Counted from the first letter of the stretch, positions 52,069 through 61,516 are shown. The stretch: 64,000 bases of DNA from Paenibacillus marchantiophytorum (GCF_014640555.1 NZ_BMHE01000002.1:169890-233889); one strand, 5' to 3'. The notes: generated from the sequence alone by a model not told the origin. Numbers and translations: made by a program.

Positions 52069-53152
52069 GTGCCGTGATGACGTAGACATCTTGGCCAACT
52101 TGCTGTGTAGTGGCATCCATCGCATGCTGCTGCAGCCATGCCATCAGCTCTGAATGAACCATGTAGAGCTCAACCTGTTCATGCATCATCGGCAGTTGAG
52201 CCGCTTGGGAGGAGATCAGATTACGGAGGAAAATCTCTTCGCTCTCAGGAGCTTCAAGCATATAGTCGGTAAGGCAGATGATGCCTCCAGGTTTTAATAC
52301 ACGCAGCATCTCTCGCCATGCGAGCTCCCTTTGGGGCTCGGTGAGATGATGGAGAGCAAACGAACTGACGACGACGTCAAATTCAGCATCCATGTACGGA
52401 ATAGCGAGCACATTCCCGAGTTTAAGCTGGATGTCTGCAAATTTAGCCGCGCAAAGCTTGAGCATTTGCTGCGATTGGTCGATTGCTGCCATAGTTAAGC
52501 CTGCTTGCTGCAGCTTGCCTGCTAAGTTGCCTGTACCCGTTCCAATATCAAGACCTTTGCGGCCAGCATAAGGAGCTATCAGCTCGACAATTTTGCTTTG
52601 AGCTGCATCATAGGCTGTTGTCATAAGCGGATTCATAACAGCAATTGCTGAATTTACATCTTTCATTTCTGAGGCAGGGACGGAGAGCAGCAGCTCATCG
52701 AATTGTGAAGCTTTATGGTCGAAATCCCAATGATCCCTCCAGCTGGACCGCAGCTCTCTGAGTTCTTTATTATGTTTGGCTAGTTCATATAACAGCTCGG
52801 TAGGCAGCTGATCACTGCTATCGGCGGCTTCGATCATCTGATCCATTGTTGCAATGATTTGCTTCATTTCTGACCATTGCTGGAACAGCATGGAGCGCTG
52901 TAAGTGCAGCGCGTTAAGGACTTCTTCTTGTCGGTTCAAATCAGTTTTCGCCAAGGTTAGACGTATATCTTCCAGTGCCATTCCCACCTCTCGCAGGGAG
53001 ATGATCGTCTGCAGACGCCAGGCATCGTGATCCGTGTAAATCCGGTAGCCATTCTCCTTCTGTTTGGTCGGGGCGAGCAGCCCTTTCTGTTCATAGAATC
53101 GAATAGCCCTGGGTGTGATCCCTAGCTTACGGGAAATCTCGTTAATCAACAT
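52061..53152 (-). CDS. MerR regulator fused to a SAM-dependent methyltransferase
   Basis: The 363-residue fusion has an N-terminal MerR winged helix (INEISRKLGITPRAIRFYEQKGLLAPTKQKENGYRIYT, residues 3-40), a dimerisation helix (QEEVLNALHLQRSMLFQQWSEMKQIIATMDQMIE) and a class I methyltransferase from about residue 150. The latter has motif I in LDIGTGTGNLAGKLQQAGLTMAAIDQSQQML and FDVVVSSFALHHLTEPQRELAWREMLRVLKPGGIICLTDYM. Such fusions occur in Firmicutes; substrate and effector are unknown. ATG 53152 lies 7 nt after GGAGG. A TTTACT-17-TATATA promoter (53212-53240) on the other strand serves the divergent oxidoreductase gene. Confidence 0.85.
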   Translation of the reverse strand: MLINEISRKLGITPRAIRFYEQKGLLAPTKQKENGYRIYTDHDAWRLQTIISLREVGMALEDIRLTLAKTDLNRQEEVLNALHLQRSMLFQQWSEMKQIIATMDQMIEAADSSDQLPTELLYELAKHNKELRELRSSWRDHWDFDHKASQFDELLLSVPASEMKDVNSAIAVMNPLMTTAYDAAQSKIVELIAPYAGRKGLDIGTGTGNLAGKLQQAGLTMAAIDQSQQMLKLCAAKFADIQLKLGNVLAIPYMDAEFDVVVSSFALHHLTEPQRELAWREMLRVLKPGGIICLTDYMLEAPESEEIFLRNLISSQAAQLPMMHEQVELYMVHSELMAWLQQHAMDATTQQVGQDVYVITAQK

Positions 53153-53296
53153 GTGTTGTCCTCCATCATGGCACAATCGGATACATTTTTCACCAGATCA
53201 GAAATATTATTTTTACTGATTTTTGGTATACTCTTATATAGTACTAGTTATAAGATGATGTGAAAAGGAACGAAGTATTACATTAGGAGGATCATC

Positions 53297-54379
53297 ATGT
53301 CCAAAACGTATCGGATTGCCATTATTGGCTGTGGGGGTATTGCCAATGGCAAGCACATGCCGAGTTTAAGCAAGCTTAACAATGTAGAAATGGTCGCTTT
53401 CTGCGATATCATTTCCGAGAAAGCGCAAGAAGCCGCTGAGAAGTACGGAAAAGGCGAAGCACGTGTATACGAAGATTATCGTGAAGTATTGAAAGATAGC
53501 TCGATTGATATCGTTCATGTCTGTACGCCTAATGATTCCCATGCAGAAATTACGATTGCTGCACTGGAAGCGGGTAAGCATGTTATGTCCGAAAAACCGA
53601 TGGCCAAAACAGCGGCTGATGCACGCAGAATGGTAGAAGCGGCTAAACGTACAGGCAAAAAGTTGACGGTAGGCTATAATAACCGTTTCCGTACGGATAG
53701 CCAGCACTTGTATCAAGTTTGCGCTGATGGCGAACTTGGTGAGATTTACTTCGCTAAAGCCCATGCGATTCGTCGCCGCGCTGTTCCAACTTGGGGAGTA
53801 TTCCTTGATGAAGAGAAGCAAGGCGGTGGCCCATTAATCGATATCGGTACGCATGCGTTGGATCTTACCTTGTGGATGATGAATAACTACGAGCCTAAAG
53901 TCGTTCTGGGTACGTCTTATCATAAATTATCGCAACGTGAAAACGCAGCGAATGCATGGGGCCCTTGGGATCCCTCCAAGTTCACAGTGGAAGACTCTGC
54001 TTTCGGTATGATCACAATGAAGAATGGCGCAACGATTATTCTTGAATCCAGTTGGGCATTGAACACGCTAGAAGTGGATGAGGCCAAATGTACGCTTAGC
54101 GGAACAGAGGGCGGCGCTGACATGAAGAATGGCTTGCACATCAATGGCGAGAAACACAGCCGCTTGTTCACGACAGAAGTTGAACTGCAAGCTGGAGGCG
54201 TTGCTTTCTATGATGGCAAAGCTGAGCAGCCATCGGATTTGGAAATGCGACTATGGATCGACGCGATTGAGAATGATACAGATCCGGTAGTTACACCGGA
54301 GCAAGCTTGTGTCGTTTCAGAGATTTTGGAAGCGATCTATGAATCAGCTAAAACAGGTAAAGCGGTCTATTTCGACTAA
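53297..54379 (+). CDS. Gfo/Idh/MocA family oxidoreductase
   Basis: The 360-residue NAD(P)-dependent sugar or polyol dehydrogenase-like protein has the Rossmann motif IIGCGGIANGKHMPSL, the family motif SEKPMAKTAADARRMV (EKP with the catalytic Lys) and GGGPLIDIGTHALDLTLWMM with the conserved H of the C-terminal domain. Substrate unknown, commonly inositol, amino sugars or glycoside-derived sugars. It lies between a MerR-type and an AraC-type regulator and upstream of a phytanoyl-CoA-dioxygenase-like gene; such genes often share carbohydrate loci in Paenibacillus. Ribosome binding site AGGAGG. Confidence 0.9.
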   Translation: MSKTYRIAIIGCGGIANGKHMPSLSKLNNVEMVAFCDIISEKAQEAAEKYGKGEARVYEDYREVLKDSSIDIVHVCTPNDSHAEITIAALEAGKHVMSEKPMAKTAADARRMVEAAKRTGKKLTVGYNNRFRTDSQHLYQVCADGELGEIYFAKAHAIRRRAVPTWGVFLDEEKQGGGPLIDIGTHALDLTLWMMNNYEPKVVLGTSYHKLSQRENAANAWGPWDPSKFTVEDSAFGMITMKNGATIILESSWALNTLEVDEAKCTLSGTEGGADMKNGLHINGEKHSRLFTTEVELQAGGVAFYDGKAEQPSDLEMRLWIDAIENDTDPVVTPEQACVVSEILEAIYESAKTGKAVYFD

Positions 54380-54418
54380 TTTAGACGGGCTTAGACTATT
54401 TCCTAGGAAATAAATAAT

Positions 54419-54462
54419 CCCCTTTCTTTGATGAGATTTCTCTCATAGGAAAGGGGTTTTTC
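54419..54462. terminator. Bidirectional terminator
   Basis: CCCCTTTC pairs with GAAAGGGG, with an inner ATGAG/CTCAT stem, followed by TTTTTC on the + strand and A-rich sequence on the other side. It separates the oxidoreductase gene from the convergent AraC-type gene. Confidence 0.85.
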
Positions 54463-54486
54463 TGTTTTTCTATGTGTTTAACTATG

Positions 54487-55362
54487 TCATAATGATCTTC
54501 CTTGCCATTCCTGTTGACGGAACTTGCCAGGTGGCAGCTTTTTTTCTTCCATAAAAGTCCGAGAAAAATAATGAACAGAAGAAAACCCGGTCCTTTCGGC
54601 AATTTCTTTAATGGAAAGCTCACTTGTCAGCAGCAAGTGGGCTGCTTGCCGTACCCGTTCGCTGCGAATGAAATCGGTATAGGTTTCATGGATGCCTGCT
54701 GAAAACAAGCGGGAGAGATGACGCTCAGACACGTTGAGATAATTGGCGACATGACCTAGATGCAGAGGCTGCGATAAATTGTCGCGGATGTATAATTTAG
54801 CTCGTTGTAAAAGCATACTCGTATTTTTGCGAGCAGTGAAAGGTGTGCGATATTCCCTGCCAAATAAGCCTAGGAAAGAGATCAACAGCGCATAGGCAGT
54901 GGAACTAACAGCAGAAGAAGGCAGGCTGTTCCTATCATTCCGCAGGAGAAGAGACTTCCATAACAGGGCTGTAGGATGATCATTGCCCTCGTGGATGCAG
55001 ACCTCGGCATGATCCGTTAGATGGCGGTAAGCCTCTCCCATGGCCTCTTTACTTTGTGATTCATCCAATTCAAATGCTACAAAAACAATGGAGAGTCCTA
55101 GCTGTGTACGAATTTGATGTTGGATGCCTGGCCTTGAACAAAAGAGAGTACCCGCTTGCAAGGCAAAATGTTGGTCCGCATCCGTGTACTCACCTTCCCC
55201 GCCGAGAATGTAGCAAACTTCAAAGAAGGAGTGTTTATGAGGTTGATTTTCGAGCAAACACTCATCCACACCCCAATATTGAATGTTGAAACAAGCGTCA
55301 GAGCCAGTTAGGAGCGCAGCCGTTTCATTCAACATGGAAGCCGTTTCTTTCCAACGATACAT
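54487..55362 (-). CDS. AraC family transcriptional regulator
   Basis: The 291-residue regulator has an N-terminal cupin-like sensor (HKHSFFEVCYILGGEGEYTDADQHFALQAGTLFCSRPGIQHQI, about residues 42-85). The two C-terminal helix-turn-helices of the AraC family follow (LGHVANYLNVSERHLSRLFSAGIHETYTDFIRSERVRQAAHLLLTSELSIKEIAERTGFSSVHYFSRTF). It is divergent from the dioxygenase-like gene and is its most likely regulator, responding to a sugar-like ligand; this is inferred. Confidence 0.9.
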   Translation of the reverse strand: MYRWKETASMLNETAALLTGSDACFNIQYWGVDECLLENQPHKHSFFEVCYILGGEGEYTDADQHFALQAGTLFCSRPGIQHQIRTQLGLSIVFVAFELDESQSKEAMGEAYRHLTDHAEVCIHEGNDHPTALLWKSLLLRNDRNSLPSSAVSSTAYALLISFLGLFGREYRTPFTARKNTSMLLQRAKLYIRDNLSQPLHLGHVANYLNVSERHLSRLFSAGIHETYTDFIRSERVRQAAHLLLTSELSIKEIAERTGFSSVHYFSRTFMEEKKLPPGKFRQQEWQGRSL

Positions 55363-55457
55363 AGCTATCTTCCTTCTTTGATAATGTCCTTATTTTACAA
55401 AAACTCGTCCTTTGGTGAGAAAGACGGCAGACTGCCAATTCCCTATAATTATAAATG

Positions 55458-55471
55458 TGAAAGCGCGTTAT
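55458..55471 (+). promoter_or_regulatory. Possible cre (CcpA) site
   Basis: TGAAAGCGCGTTAT fits the catabolite-responsive element consensus TGWAANCGNTNWCA at 11 of 14 positions. It lies between a TATAAT hexamer (55444-55449) and the ribosome binding site of the dioxygenase-like gene, a position expected for CcpA repression. Confidence 0.4.
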
Positions 55472-55500
55472 AAGCAATCAGGATGAGGGAGGAAAGGGTT

Positions 55501-56274
55501 ATGATCACACCGAAAGATGTACAATTTTATAAAGATAATGGCTACTTGCTAGTGAAAGGTGTATTTAATCAACAAGAGGTGGAAGAGATGAGAAAAGCCG
55601 TAGAAGGAATCATTTTACGTGCTGTGCAGTCAAAAGCCGATTATAATTCAGCATGGCAAGGGGACTTCCTGCCTCCTCAAGAGCTGAAGAAGCTTGTCTT
55701 AAAAGGTTTTCATGATGTTCATTATCATGATGCGTCCTTCATGCGAGCCGTCATTCATCCGAACATGACCGCTGTGCTGACGCAGATTATCGGACCTAAT
55801 GTCCAATTGCACCATTCCAAGATGTTGGTAAAACCACCGGAAAACGGCGCTGCGTTCCCGATGCATCAAGATTATCCTTACTTTCCGCATGAGAAGCATA
55901 CGATGCTCGCGGCAAGTGTGCATCTGGATCATGCAGATGAGGAGAACGGATGTTTACGCGTCATTTCGGGTTCGCATCAGGTAGGGTCCCTGCCGCACGT
56001 CGGTTCTTATTTTTTGAATCATAAGGAATATCCGATTACAGAAGGGACGCCGTGTGTTGCTGAAGCAGGGGACGTGTTATTTTTTAATTATTTGACGATT
56101 CATGGTTCTGAGGTCAATCGAAGTACAAGAACAAGAAGGAACGTTCTATTCCAATATCGGGAAGCAAGTGATTTTCCGACAGAAAATACGCATTTTGATT
56201 GGGGAATGGGATTAATGGTCAGCGGAGAGAATCCAAATTTCACGAAAGTGAAGCCTGATTTTAAAATTATTTAA
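55501..56274 (+). CDS. Phytanoyl-CoA dioxygenase (PhyH) family protein
   Basis: A 257-residue Fe(II)/2-oxoglutarate-dependent oxygenase-like protein. The iron-binding HxD is in FPMHQDYPYFPHEKHTMLAASVHLDHADEENGCLRVISGSHQ and the distal His in FFNYLTIHGSEVNRSTRTRRNVLFQYR. PhyH proteins hydroxylate small substrates; in Paenibacillus they often accompany sugar oxidoreductases. ATG 55501 is 8 nt after GGAGG; the in-frame ATG at 55483 lacks this. Divergent from the AraC regulator. Confidence 0.88.
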   Translation: MITPKDVQFYKDNGYLLVKGVFNQQEVEEMRKAVEGIILRAVQSKADYNSAWQGDFLPPQELKKLVLKGFHDVHYHDASFMRAVIHPNMTAVLTQIIGPNVQLHHSKMLVKPPENGAAFPMHQDYPYFPHEKHTMLAASVHLDHADEENGCLRVISGSHQVGSLPHVGSYFLNHKEYPITEGTPCVAEAGDVLFFNYLTIHGSEVNRSTRTRRNVLFQYREASDFPTENTHFDWGMGLMVSGENPNFTKVKPDFKII

Positions 56275-56352
56275 AGTAGATAAGGACTTCTAATATTTTC
56301 CTTAGTGCAGTACGATAGATAGTGATTATGTTATTGCTAAGGGGGATATTAG

Positions 56353-57108
56353 GTGTATTGGACTCGTAAAGAGCTAAAAACGCGGGCAAAGGATGTACTT
56401 CGAACAACGTACTGGAAAGCATTTCTGGTCAGCTTAGTTCTAGCTGTACTTAGTGGTGGCGTTTCCAGCTGCTCGTTTAATTCAAGTGGCGGTAAATCTT
56501 TAAGTGTGCCGGGCATTACTGAGTCATGGAGCGATGTCGCGGAGAGCTCCGTACTGGCAATGGTGATTATTGGCTTTATCGTTTTGGCACTTATTATTGG
56601 ATTATTGAGTATAGCTTTTCAGATTTTTGTAGTGGCTCCATTCGAAGTGGGGGTAAAGCAGTATTTTAAACAGGCCGCGCAGAGCGATGTCAATATGAAT
56701 TACCTTATTTATTCGTTTAGCAAAGGGAACTATCTGGCTGTCGTCAAAGCGATGCTGTGGAAAAACTTCCTTACCTTTCTGTGGTACTTGCTGCTCATCA
56801 TTCCGGGAATTGTAAAGACGTATGCGTACGAAATGGTTCCCTATCTGCTTGGCGATAATCCTCAGATTGGTACGAAAAGAGCCGTACAGTTAAGCAATCA
56901 GATGATGAAAGGTCACAAATGGAAGATGTTCGTTCTGGATGTTTCGTTCATTGGCTGGTACTTACTCGGCATGCTGGCTTTGGGCATCGGTGTATTGTTC
57001 GTAATGCCATACTACAATGCGACCAAAGCAGAACTATACTTGGTCCTTCGCCAGCAAGCCTTGCATGATGGGTTGGCTACGGACAAGGAATTGAATGTAG
57101 TTGTATAA
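56353..57108 (+). CDS. DUF975 family integral membrane protein
   Basis: A 251-residue protein with about five membrane segments. The start YWTRKELKTRAKDVLRTTYWKAFLVSLVLAVLSGG and the central VAPFEVGVKQYFKQAAQ with FLWYLLLIIPGIVKTYAYEMVPYLLGDNPQIGTKRAVQLSNQMMKGHKWKMFVLDVSFIGW are characteristic of DUF975. Function unknown. The start codon is GTG at 56353 behind AAGGGGGATATTAG. Single gene followed by a terminator. Confidence 0.88.
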   Translation: MYWTRKELKTRAKDVLRTTYWKAFLVSLVLAVLSGGVSSCSFNSSGGKSLSVPGITESWSDVAESSVLAMVIIGFIVLALIIGLLSIAFQIFVVAPFEVGVKQYFKQAAQSDVNMNYLIYSFSKGNYLAVVKAMLWKNFLTFLWYLLLIIPGIVKTYAYEMVPYLLGDNPQIGTKRAVQLSNQMMKGHKWKMFVLDVSFIGWYLLGMLALGIGVLFVMPYYNATKAELYLVLRQQALHDGLATDKELNVVV

Positions 57109-57113
57109 AAGGG

Positions 57114-57165
57114 AAAGAGCAGTCTCCTATGTAGATTTATCTACTTGGAAGGCTGCTCTTTTTTT
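57114..57165. terminator. Terminator after the DUF975 gene
   Basis: AAAGAGCAG ... CTGCTCTTT with an inner GTAGA/TCTAC stem, followed by seven T on the + strand. It may also serve the convergent HAD gene. Confidence 0.85.
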
Positions 57166-57184
57166 GTTTACTAAGCCTCATCTG

Positions 57185-57976
57185 CTAAGGCTGAAGGATG
57201 GCTAGCAATTCACGCAAGGAAGCAATTTCATGAGTCGGATTTTGGTGAGCAGGCGCTATCCGTTGATGATGATTGATCCAAACGCTGCGCACGCCTGTCT
57301 GCAAAGCGCCAATAATATCTGTGTTCAAATTATCACCGACCATCAGCGCTTCTGCTGAAGTGACATTCAGCAGCTTCAGGGCATGTTCGAAAATAGCAGG
57401 CGCAGGTTTTCCTTGACCAAACGTGCCTGAAATGAGGATATGATCGAAATAATCCGCTAGCCCAGGAATACTATCTACTTTCTCCTGCTGTAAGTCAGGC
57501 GCTCCATTGGTAAGCAGCAGGAGTTTGTAGTTTGGATGCAAAGCATCCAGCACCTCGAAAGTAGCCTCGTACACCAGTGGACGCTCTCTGCGCTCTTGAG
57601 CGAAGCGCCCCGCAAGCTCTTGTCCTAATGCTGGATCATCGATACCTTGTTGGAGCAAGCCTTGTGTCCAGACATTTCTCTGGTAGAGAGGAGCAAGCTC
57701 TTCCAGTTCCCTGAAAGTTGGATGCTGGCTGGCATCAAAGCGTCCCCACAGTGCTTCCAAATGTGTGACTTCAATCATTTTGGCAAATTCATAACAGGTC
57801 ATTTGAGCGAACAATTGCTCGGAAATTTCGTGAACGGCATTTTCAAGAGTAAGGGCATCCACGCCCACCCTTTCGTTGGCTAACAGGCAGGTAGCTTGAA
57901 AGGCTTCTTGAATGCTTTGCTCATCCCAGAGTAACGTATTGTCTAGATCGAAAATAATGGCTTTGATGGGTTCCAT
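57185..57976 (-). CDS. HAD family hydrolase (subclass IA)
   Basis: A 263-residue HAD phosphatase with motif I FDLDNTLLWDE (residues 8-18), motif II LLLLTNGAPD, the motif III Lys in FGQGKPAPAIFEHAL and motif IV MVGDNLNTDIIGALQTG. It resembles YjjG/YfnB-type pyrimidine nucleotidases or haloacid dehalogenase-like phosphatases; the substrate is not predictable. ATG 57976 lies 9 nt after AGAGGA; upstream in-frame ATGs at 57994 and 58039 are less likely. Confidence 0.88.
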   Translation of the reverse strand: MEPIKAIIFDLDNTLLWDEQSIQEAFQATCLLANERVGVDALTLENAVHEISEQLFAQMTCYEFAKMIEVTHLEALWGRFDASQHPTFRELEELAPLYQRNVWTQGLLQQGIDDPALGQELAGRFAQERRERPLVYEATFEVLDALHPNYKLLLLTNGAPDLQQEKVDSIPGLADYFDHILISGTFGQGKPAPAIFEHALKLLNVTSAEALMVGDNLNTDIIGALQTGVRSVWINHHQRIAPAHQNPTHEIASLRELLAILQP

Positions 57977-58124
57977 ACAGGTTGTTCCTCTCATGTGTAG
58001 TATTCCTAATTTGCTTGAAAAACAAAAGGAAGTCAACAAGTTTTAATAGAAAAGCAGTAAAAATTATGTAAATTAACACCTGTAAAACAATTAAAACAAA
58101 TTAAAAGAATATAAACGCACAAAA

Positions 58125-58167
58125 TTTACATGGTTTTAATCCTGCGATTACATTTCTTTTATAAGAT
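58125..58167 (+). promoter_or_regulatory. Pho-box promoter of phnXW
   Basis: TTTACA (58125-58130), TTAATC (58136-58141) and ATTACA (58147-58152) repeat every 11 bp. TAAGAT (58162-58167) begins 15 bp after the last repeat and serves as -10, as at phoP and the transporter operon. About 60 nt of leader follow. A+T-rich TAAAACA repeats extend upstream to 58067. Confidence 0.6.
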
Positions 58168-58228
58168 AAATTTAGTGGTAAGCAAGTTAAGCGTGCATAG
58201 GCAAATCAGTCAAACAGGAGGATTCATG

Positions 58229-59026
58229 ATGATTCAAGCAGTTATTTTTGATTGGGCAGGAACAATGGTAGATTATGGTTGCTTTGCGCCTTTAAATGTT
58301 TTCATGGAAGTTTTTCGGAGGAAAGAGATCGCGATTACAATCGAAGAAGCAAGGGCGCCAATGGGGCTGCTCAAGCGGGATCATATTCGTGAAATCTTAC
58401 GTATGGAACGCGTAGCTGGGTTGTGGCTAGCGCGTTATGGCCAGCTTCCACAGGAAATGGATATAGATGAACTTTATGCGGATTTCGAACCGATGATGTT
58501 AGCCGTTGTACATGAATATGCGGAGCCAATTTCCGGCTCTCTCGCACTTGTAGACCGATTGCGCCAAGCAGGTATCCGAATAGGCTCAACGACAGGCTAT
58601 ACGGCCGAGATGATGGCAATTGTCACCGTCGAAGCTAAGAAGAGAGGGTATGCGCCAGATCATGTTGTTACACCGAATGATGTGCCGGCAGGCAGGCCTT
58701 ATCCATGGATGATGTATGAGAATGCAGCAGCGTTGAATGTGTATCCTACGTATAACATGATCAAAGTTGGGGACACCGTCAGTGATATTCAGGAGGGTGT
58801 TAACGCCAGGGCGTGGACGGTAGGTGTTATCCAAGGGGGCAGTGAACTGGGCATGAGCGAGGAAGAAGTTGCCGCTTGTGATCCTCAACAGCTGCTTATG
58901 CGTATGGCTGCAGTGGCTGAGACATTCCGAGCGCATGGGGCTCACTATGTGATAGATACCATTGGAGAACTGGATACTCTACTTCCGCTTATTAACGAGA
59001 GACTACTTAAAGGAGACCGTCCATGA
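58229..59026 (+). CDS. phnX: Phosphonoacetaldehyde hydrolase
   Basis: A 265-residue HAD-fold enzyme with nucleophile Asp8 in [13 protein letters not shown] and the Schiff-base Lys49 in [15 protein letters not shown], both specific for Phn[34 protein letters not shown] and [16 protein letters not shown] follow. It cleaves phosphonoacetaldehyde to acetaldehyde and phosphate. The frame is open to 58130, but that overlaps the Pho-box promoter. ATG 58229 is 7 nt after AGGAGG (58226 is also possible). Its stop overlaps the phnW start. Confidence 0.94.
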   Translation: MIQAVIFDWAGTMVDYGCFAPLNVFMEVFRRKEIAITIEEARAPMGLLKRDHIREILRMERVAGLWLARYGQLPQEMDIDELYADFEPMMLAVVHEYAEPISGSLALVDRLRQAGIRIGSTTGYTAEMMAIVTVEAKKRGYAPDHVVTPNDVPAGRPYPWMMYENAAALNVYPTYNMIKVGDTVSDIQEGVNARAWTVGVIQGGSELGMSEEEVAACDPQQLLMRMAAVAETFRAHGAHYVIDTIGELDTLLPLINERLLKGDRP

Positions 59027-60150
59027 TGATTAATTTGAATCAACTCCCCGATAATCCGTACTTGCTGTTAACCCCAGGTCCCCTTTCGACTAGTAAAAAA
59101 GTAAAGGCAGCCATGCTGCGCGACTGGTGTACATGGGATCAAGATTATAATCAACTAGTACAGTCTATCCGCAGTCGTCTTGTGACCATGGCTTCCAGTA
59201 AGCCAGATGATTATACAACAGTGCTTATGCAAGGCAGCGGCTCATTTTGTGTAGAGTCCGTCATTGGTTCTGTTATTCCCCGCGACGGTAAATTGCTTGT
59301 TCTGAGCAATGGTGCGTATGGGAAGCGAATGGCAGAAATGGCAGGGATTCTGGGGATTTACTCCATCGTTCTAGATTCGGGTGAAACGAATCCTGTGAGT
59401 ACGAAGCAGCTCGAGGAAGTTCTGAAGGTCGATGCCTCCATCACGCATGTGGCTGTGGTGCATGTTGAAACGACAACAGGCATGATCAATCCGATTGCGG
59501 ATGTAGCACGCATTGCCAAGTCCTATGGCAAAACGGTTATTGTAGATGCGATGAGCTCCTTTGGAGGAATTCCGATCGATATCGCAGAGCTTGATGTTGA
59601 TTATTTAATCAGCAGCGCTAATAAATGTATTCAAGGTGTGCCTGGCTTTGGCTTCATTCTTGCGCGCAAAGCGGCTTTGTTGACGTGTAAAGGGCTTGCA
59701 CGTTCCTTATCACTGGATCTCTACGATCAATGGGAAACGATGGAACTTGGGAATGGCAAATGGCGCTTTACGTCCCCGACGCATACCGTTCGTGCTTTTG
59801 ACCAAGCCTTGCAAGAATTAGAGGAAGAAGGCGGCGTTGCCAGCAGATATGAGCGGTATAAAACCAATCAAGAGACGTTGGTTGCAGGCATGCAGCGCAT
59901 GGGATTCGAAACGCTTCTGACCACCGATCTTCAGTCGCCAATCATCACTTCCTTCTTATATCCAGATTCAGCTGTGTTTTCTTTTGATGAGTTTTACTCG
60001 CGGATGAAACAAGAGGGCTTTGTCATCTATCCAGGTAAAATAACGGCTGCCGCTACGTTCCGAATTGGAAACATCGGAGATGTTCATCTTGTGGATATTG
60101 AACGTTTGTTAGCAGGTATGGAAAAACAGTTATTTTGGAAAACAACTTAA
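59023..60150 (+). CDS. phnW: 2-aminoethylphosphonate-pyruvate transaminase
   Basis: The 375-residue class V PLP aminotransferase has [71 protein letters not shown] and the PLP-binding Lys201 in [17 protein letters not shown]. It converts 2-aminoethylphosphonate and pyruvate to phosphonoacetaldehyde and alanine, feeding PhnX. It overlaps phnX by 4 bp with GGAG upstream, so both are made together. Confidence 0.95.
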   Translation: MMINLNQLPDNPYLLLTPGPLSTSKKVKAAMLRDWCTWDQDYNQLVQSIRSRLVTMASSKPDDYTTVLMQGSGSFCVESVIGSVIPRDGKLLVLSNGAYGKRMAEMAGILGIYSIVLDSGETNPVSTKQLEEVLKVDASITHVAVVHVETTTGMINPIADVARIAKSYGKTVIVDAMSSFGGIPIDIAELDVDYLISSANKCIQGVPGFGFILARKAALLTCKGLARSLSLDLYDQWETMELGNGKWRFTSPTHTVRAFDQALQELEEEGGVASRYERYKTNQETLVAGMQRMGFETLLTTDLQSPIITSFLYPDSAVFSFDEFYSRMKQEGFVIYPGKITAAATFRIGNIGDVHLVDIERLLAGMEKQLFWKTT

Positions 60151-60180
60151 AACCAACTAAAGAAATATAAAAACAATTTC

Positions 60181-60223
60181 TTAACGTGCATTTAATACTG
60201 ATTTTACAAAACTAACTTATAAT
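60181..60223 (+). promoter_or_regulatory. Pho-box promoter of the phosphonate transporter operon
   Basis: TTAACG (60181), TTAATA (60192), TTTACA (60203) and AACTTA (60214) start exactly 11 bp apart. A perfect TATAAT (60218-60223) begins 15 bp after the TTTACA repeat. There is no separate -35 at 17 bp, as expected for an activator-dependent promoter. This is the clearest Pho box in the window. Confidence 0.7.
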
Positions 60224-60281
60224 CGAGTTATCAGGAAGCAAGAACCAACTGATACACATTAAAGGAGTGGGATGAGAAACG

Positions 60282-61388
60282 ATGAAAAGATCTATTGGAA
60301 GTACAGCAGCTCTGCTAACGGTTGTATTCACGCTAGCGGCTTGTGGCGGTAAAGCGACAAGTACAGAAGGTGCCAAAGCAAGCACAGCGCCAGTAGCAAG
60401 TACAAGTGTAGAAGCAACGGTAGACACGAAAAGCAAAGATTTAACCGTCTATACAGCACTGGAAGATGATCAAATCAAAACGTACCTGACGACTTTTAAA
60501 GCCAAATATCCAGATGTGAAAGTAAATATTGTTCGGGATTCAACGGGGATCGTTACAGCTAAGTTATTAGCCGAGAAAGATAACACACAAGCAGACGTTG
60601 TATGGGGATTGGCCGCAACAAGCTTATTAGTCCTTGATCAAAATACGATGCTGGAGCCATACGCGCCCAAAGGTGTGGATCGTATTCTCCCGAATTTCAA
60701 AGACAAGAATGCCGTAACCCACTGGGTTGGTATCGATGCTTGGGAAACGGCCTTTATTGTCAACAAAGTAGAGATGGAGAAACGCAAGTTGGCGATTCCT
60801 CAATCTTATGAGGATCTGGCAAAGCCGGAATACAAAGGTCTGATTACGATGCCGAATCCATCTTCATCTGGTACAGGCTTTCTAACCGTATCTGGTCTCG
60901 TTCAATTGAAAGGCAAAGATGCGGCTTGGGATTATATGAATAAACTGCATGACAACATTGCGATGTATGTACATTCCGGTTCCAAACCGGCTAAATTAGC
61001 AGGTACTGGCGAGTATCCAATTGGTATTTCCTTCGGATACCGCGGCATTCAAGAGAAGAAAGCTGGTTCCCCCGTGGAAGTCGTATTCCCTAAAGAGGGT
61101 TCCGGTTGGGATGTAGAAGCCAATGCCTTGATGAAGAAGAAAGTTGTTAAACAAGTCGCGAAAGACTTCCTGGATTGGGCAATTACGGATGATGTCATGA
61201 AAGAATACAACAAGAACTATGCCATTCTGGCGATTAAAACAGATTCTGCCAAAGTGCCGGATGGATATACCGTTGATCCAGTCAAACAATTAATCAAAAA
61301 TGATTTAAATGATGCAGCGAAAAATCGCGATGGTATTTTGGCCGAGTGGGACAAGCGCTTTAACGCAAAAAGCGAACCGAAGAAATAG
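60282..61388 (+). CDS. phnS: 2-aminoethylphosphonate ABC transporter, substrate-binding lipoprotein
   Basis: A 368-residue lipoprotein with lipobox LAAC (Cys21), a Ser/Thr/Ala-rich linker and a cluster-F, iron-binding-like periplasmic fold ([113 protein letters not shown]). Proteins of this type next to phnW/phnX bind 2-aminoethylphosphonate. A GGAGTGGG-type site precedes the ATG, and a Pho-box promoter lies upstream. A partial terminator follows, suggesting more binding protein than transporter core. Confidence 0.88.
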   Translation: MKRSIGSTAALLTVVFTLAACGGKATSTEGAKASTAPVASTSVEATVDTKSKDLTVYTALEDDQIKTYLTTFKAKYPDVKVNIVRDSTGIVTAKLLAEKDNTQADVVWGLAATSLLVLDQNTMLEPYAPKGVDRILPNFKDKNAVTHWVGIDAWETAFIVNKVEMEKRKLAIPQSYEDLAKPEYKGLITMPNPSSSGTGFLTVSGLVQLKGKDAAWDYMNKLHDNIAMYVHSGSKPAKLAGTGEYPIGISFGYRGIQEKKAGSPVEVVFPKEGSGWDVEANALMKKKVVKQVAKDFLDWAITDDVMKEYNKNYAILAIKTDSAKVPDGYTVDPVKQLIKNDLNDAAKNRDGILAEWDKRFNAKSEPKK

Positions 61389-61400
61389 CACGAAAACTAT

Positions 61401-61445
61401 AAAACGGCTGACTGCGAACCAAGCTTTGCAGCCAGTCGTTTTCTT
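61401..61445 (+). terminator. Hairpin between phnS and phnT
   Basis: AAAACGGCTGACTGC pairs with GCAGCCAGTCGTTTT (two weak pairs) followed by TTTTCTTG. Intra-operon position and the weak T-run suggest partial termination or RNA stabilisation of the binding-protein message. Confidence 0.65.
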
Positions 61446-61516
61446 GCTTAACTTAACAAAACGATAACAATCGAGGCTTATACTTATCATATCCAGAAGA
61501 AGGAGGCTGCTTGACG

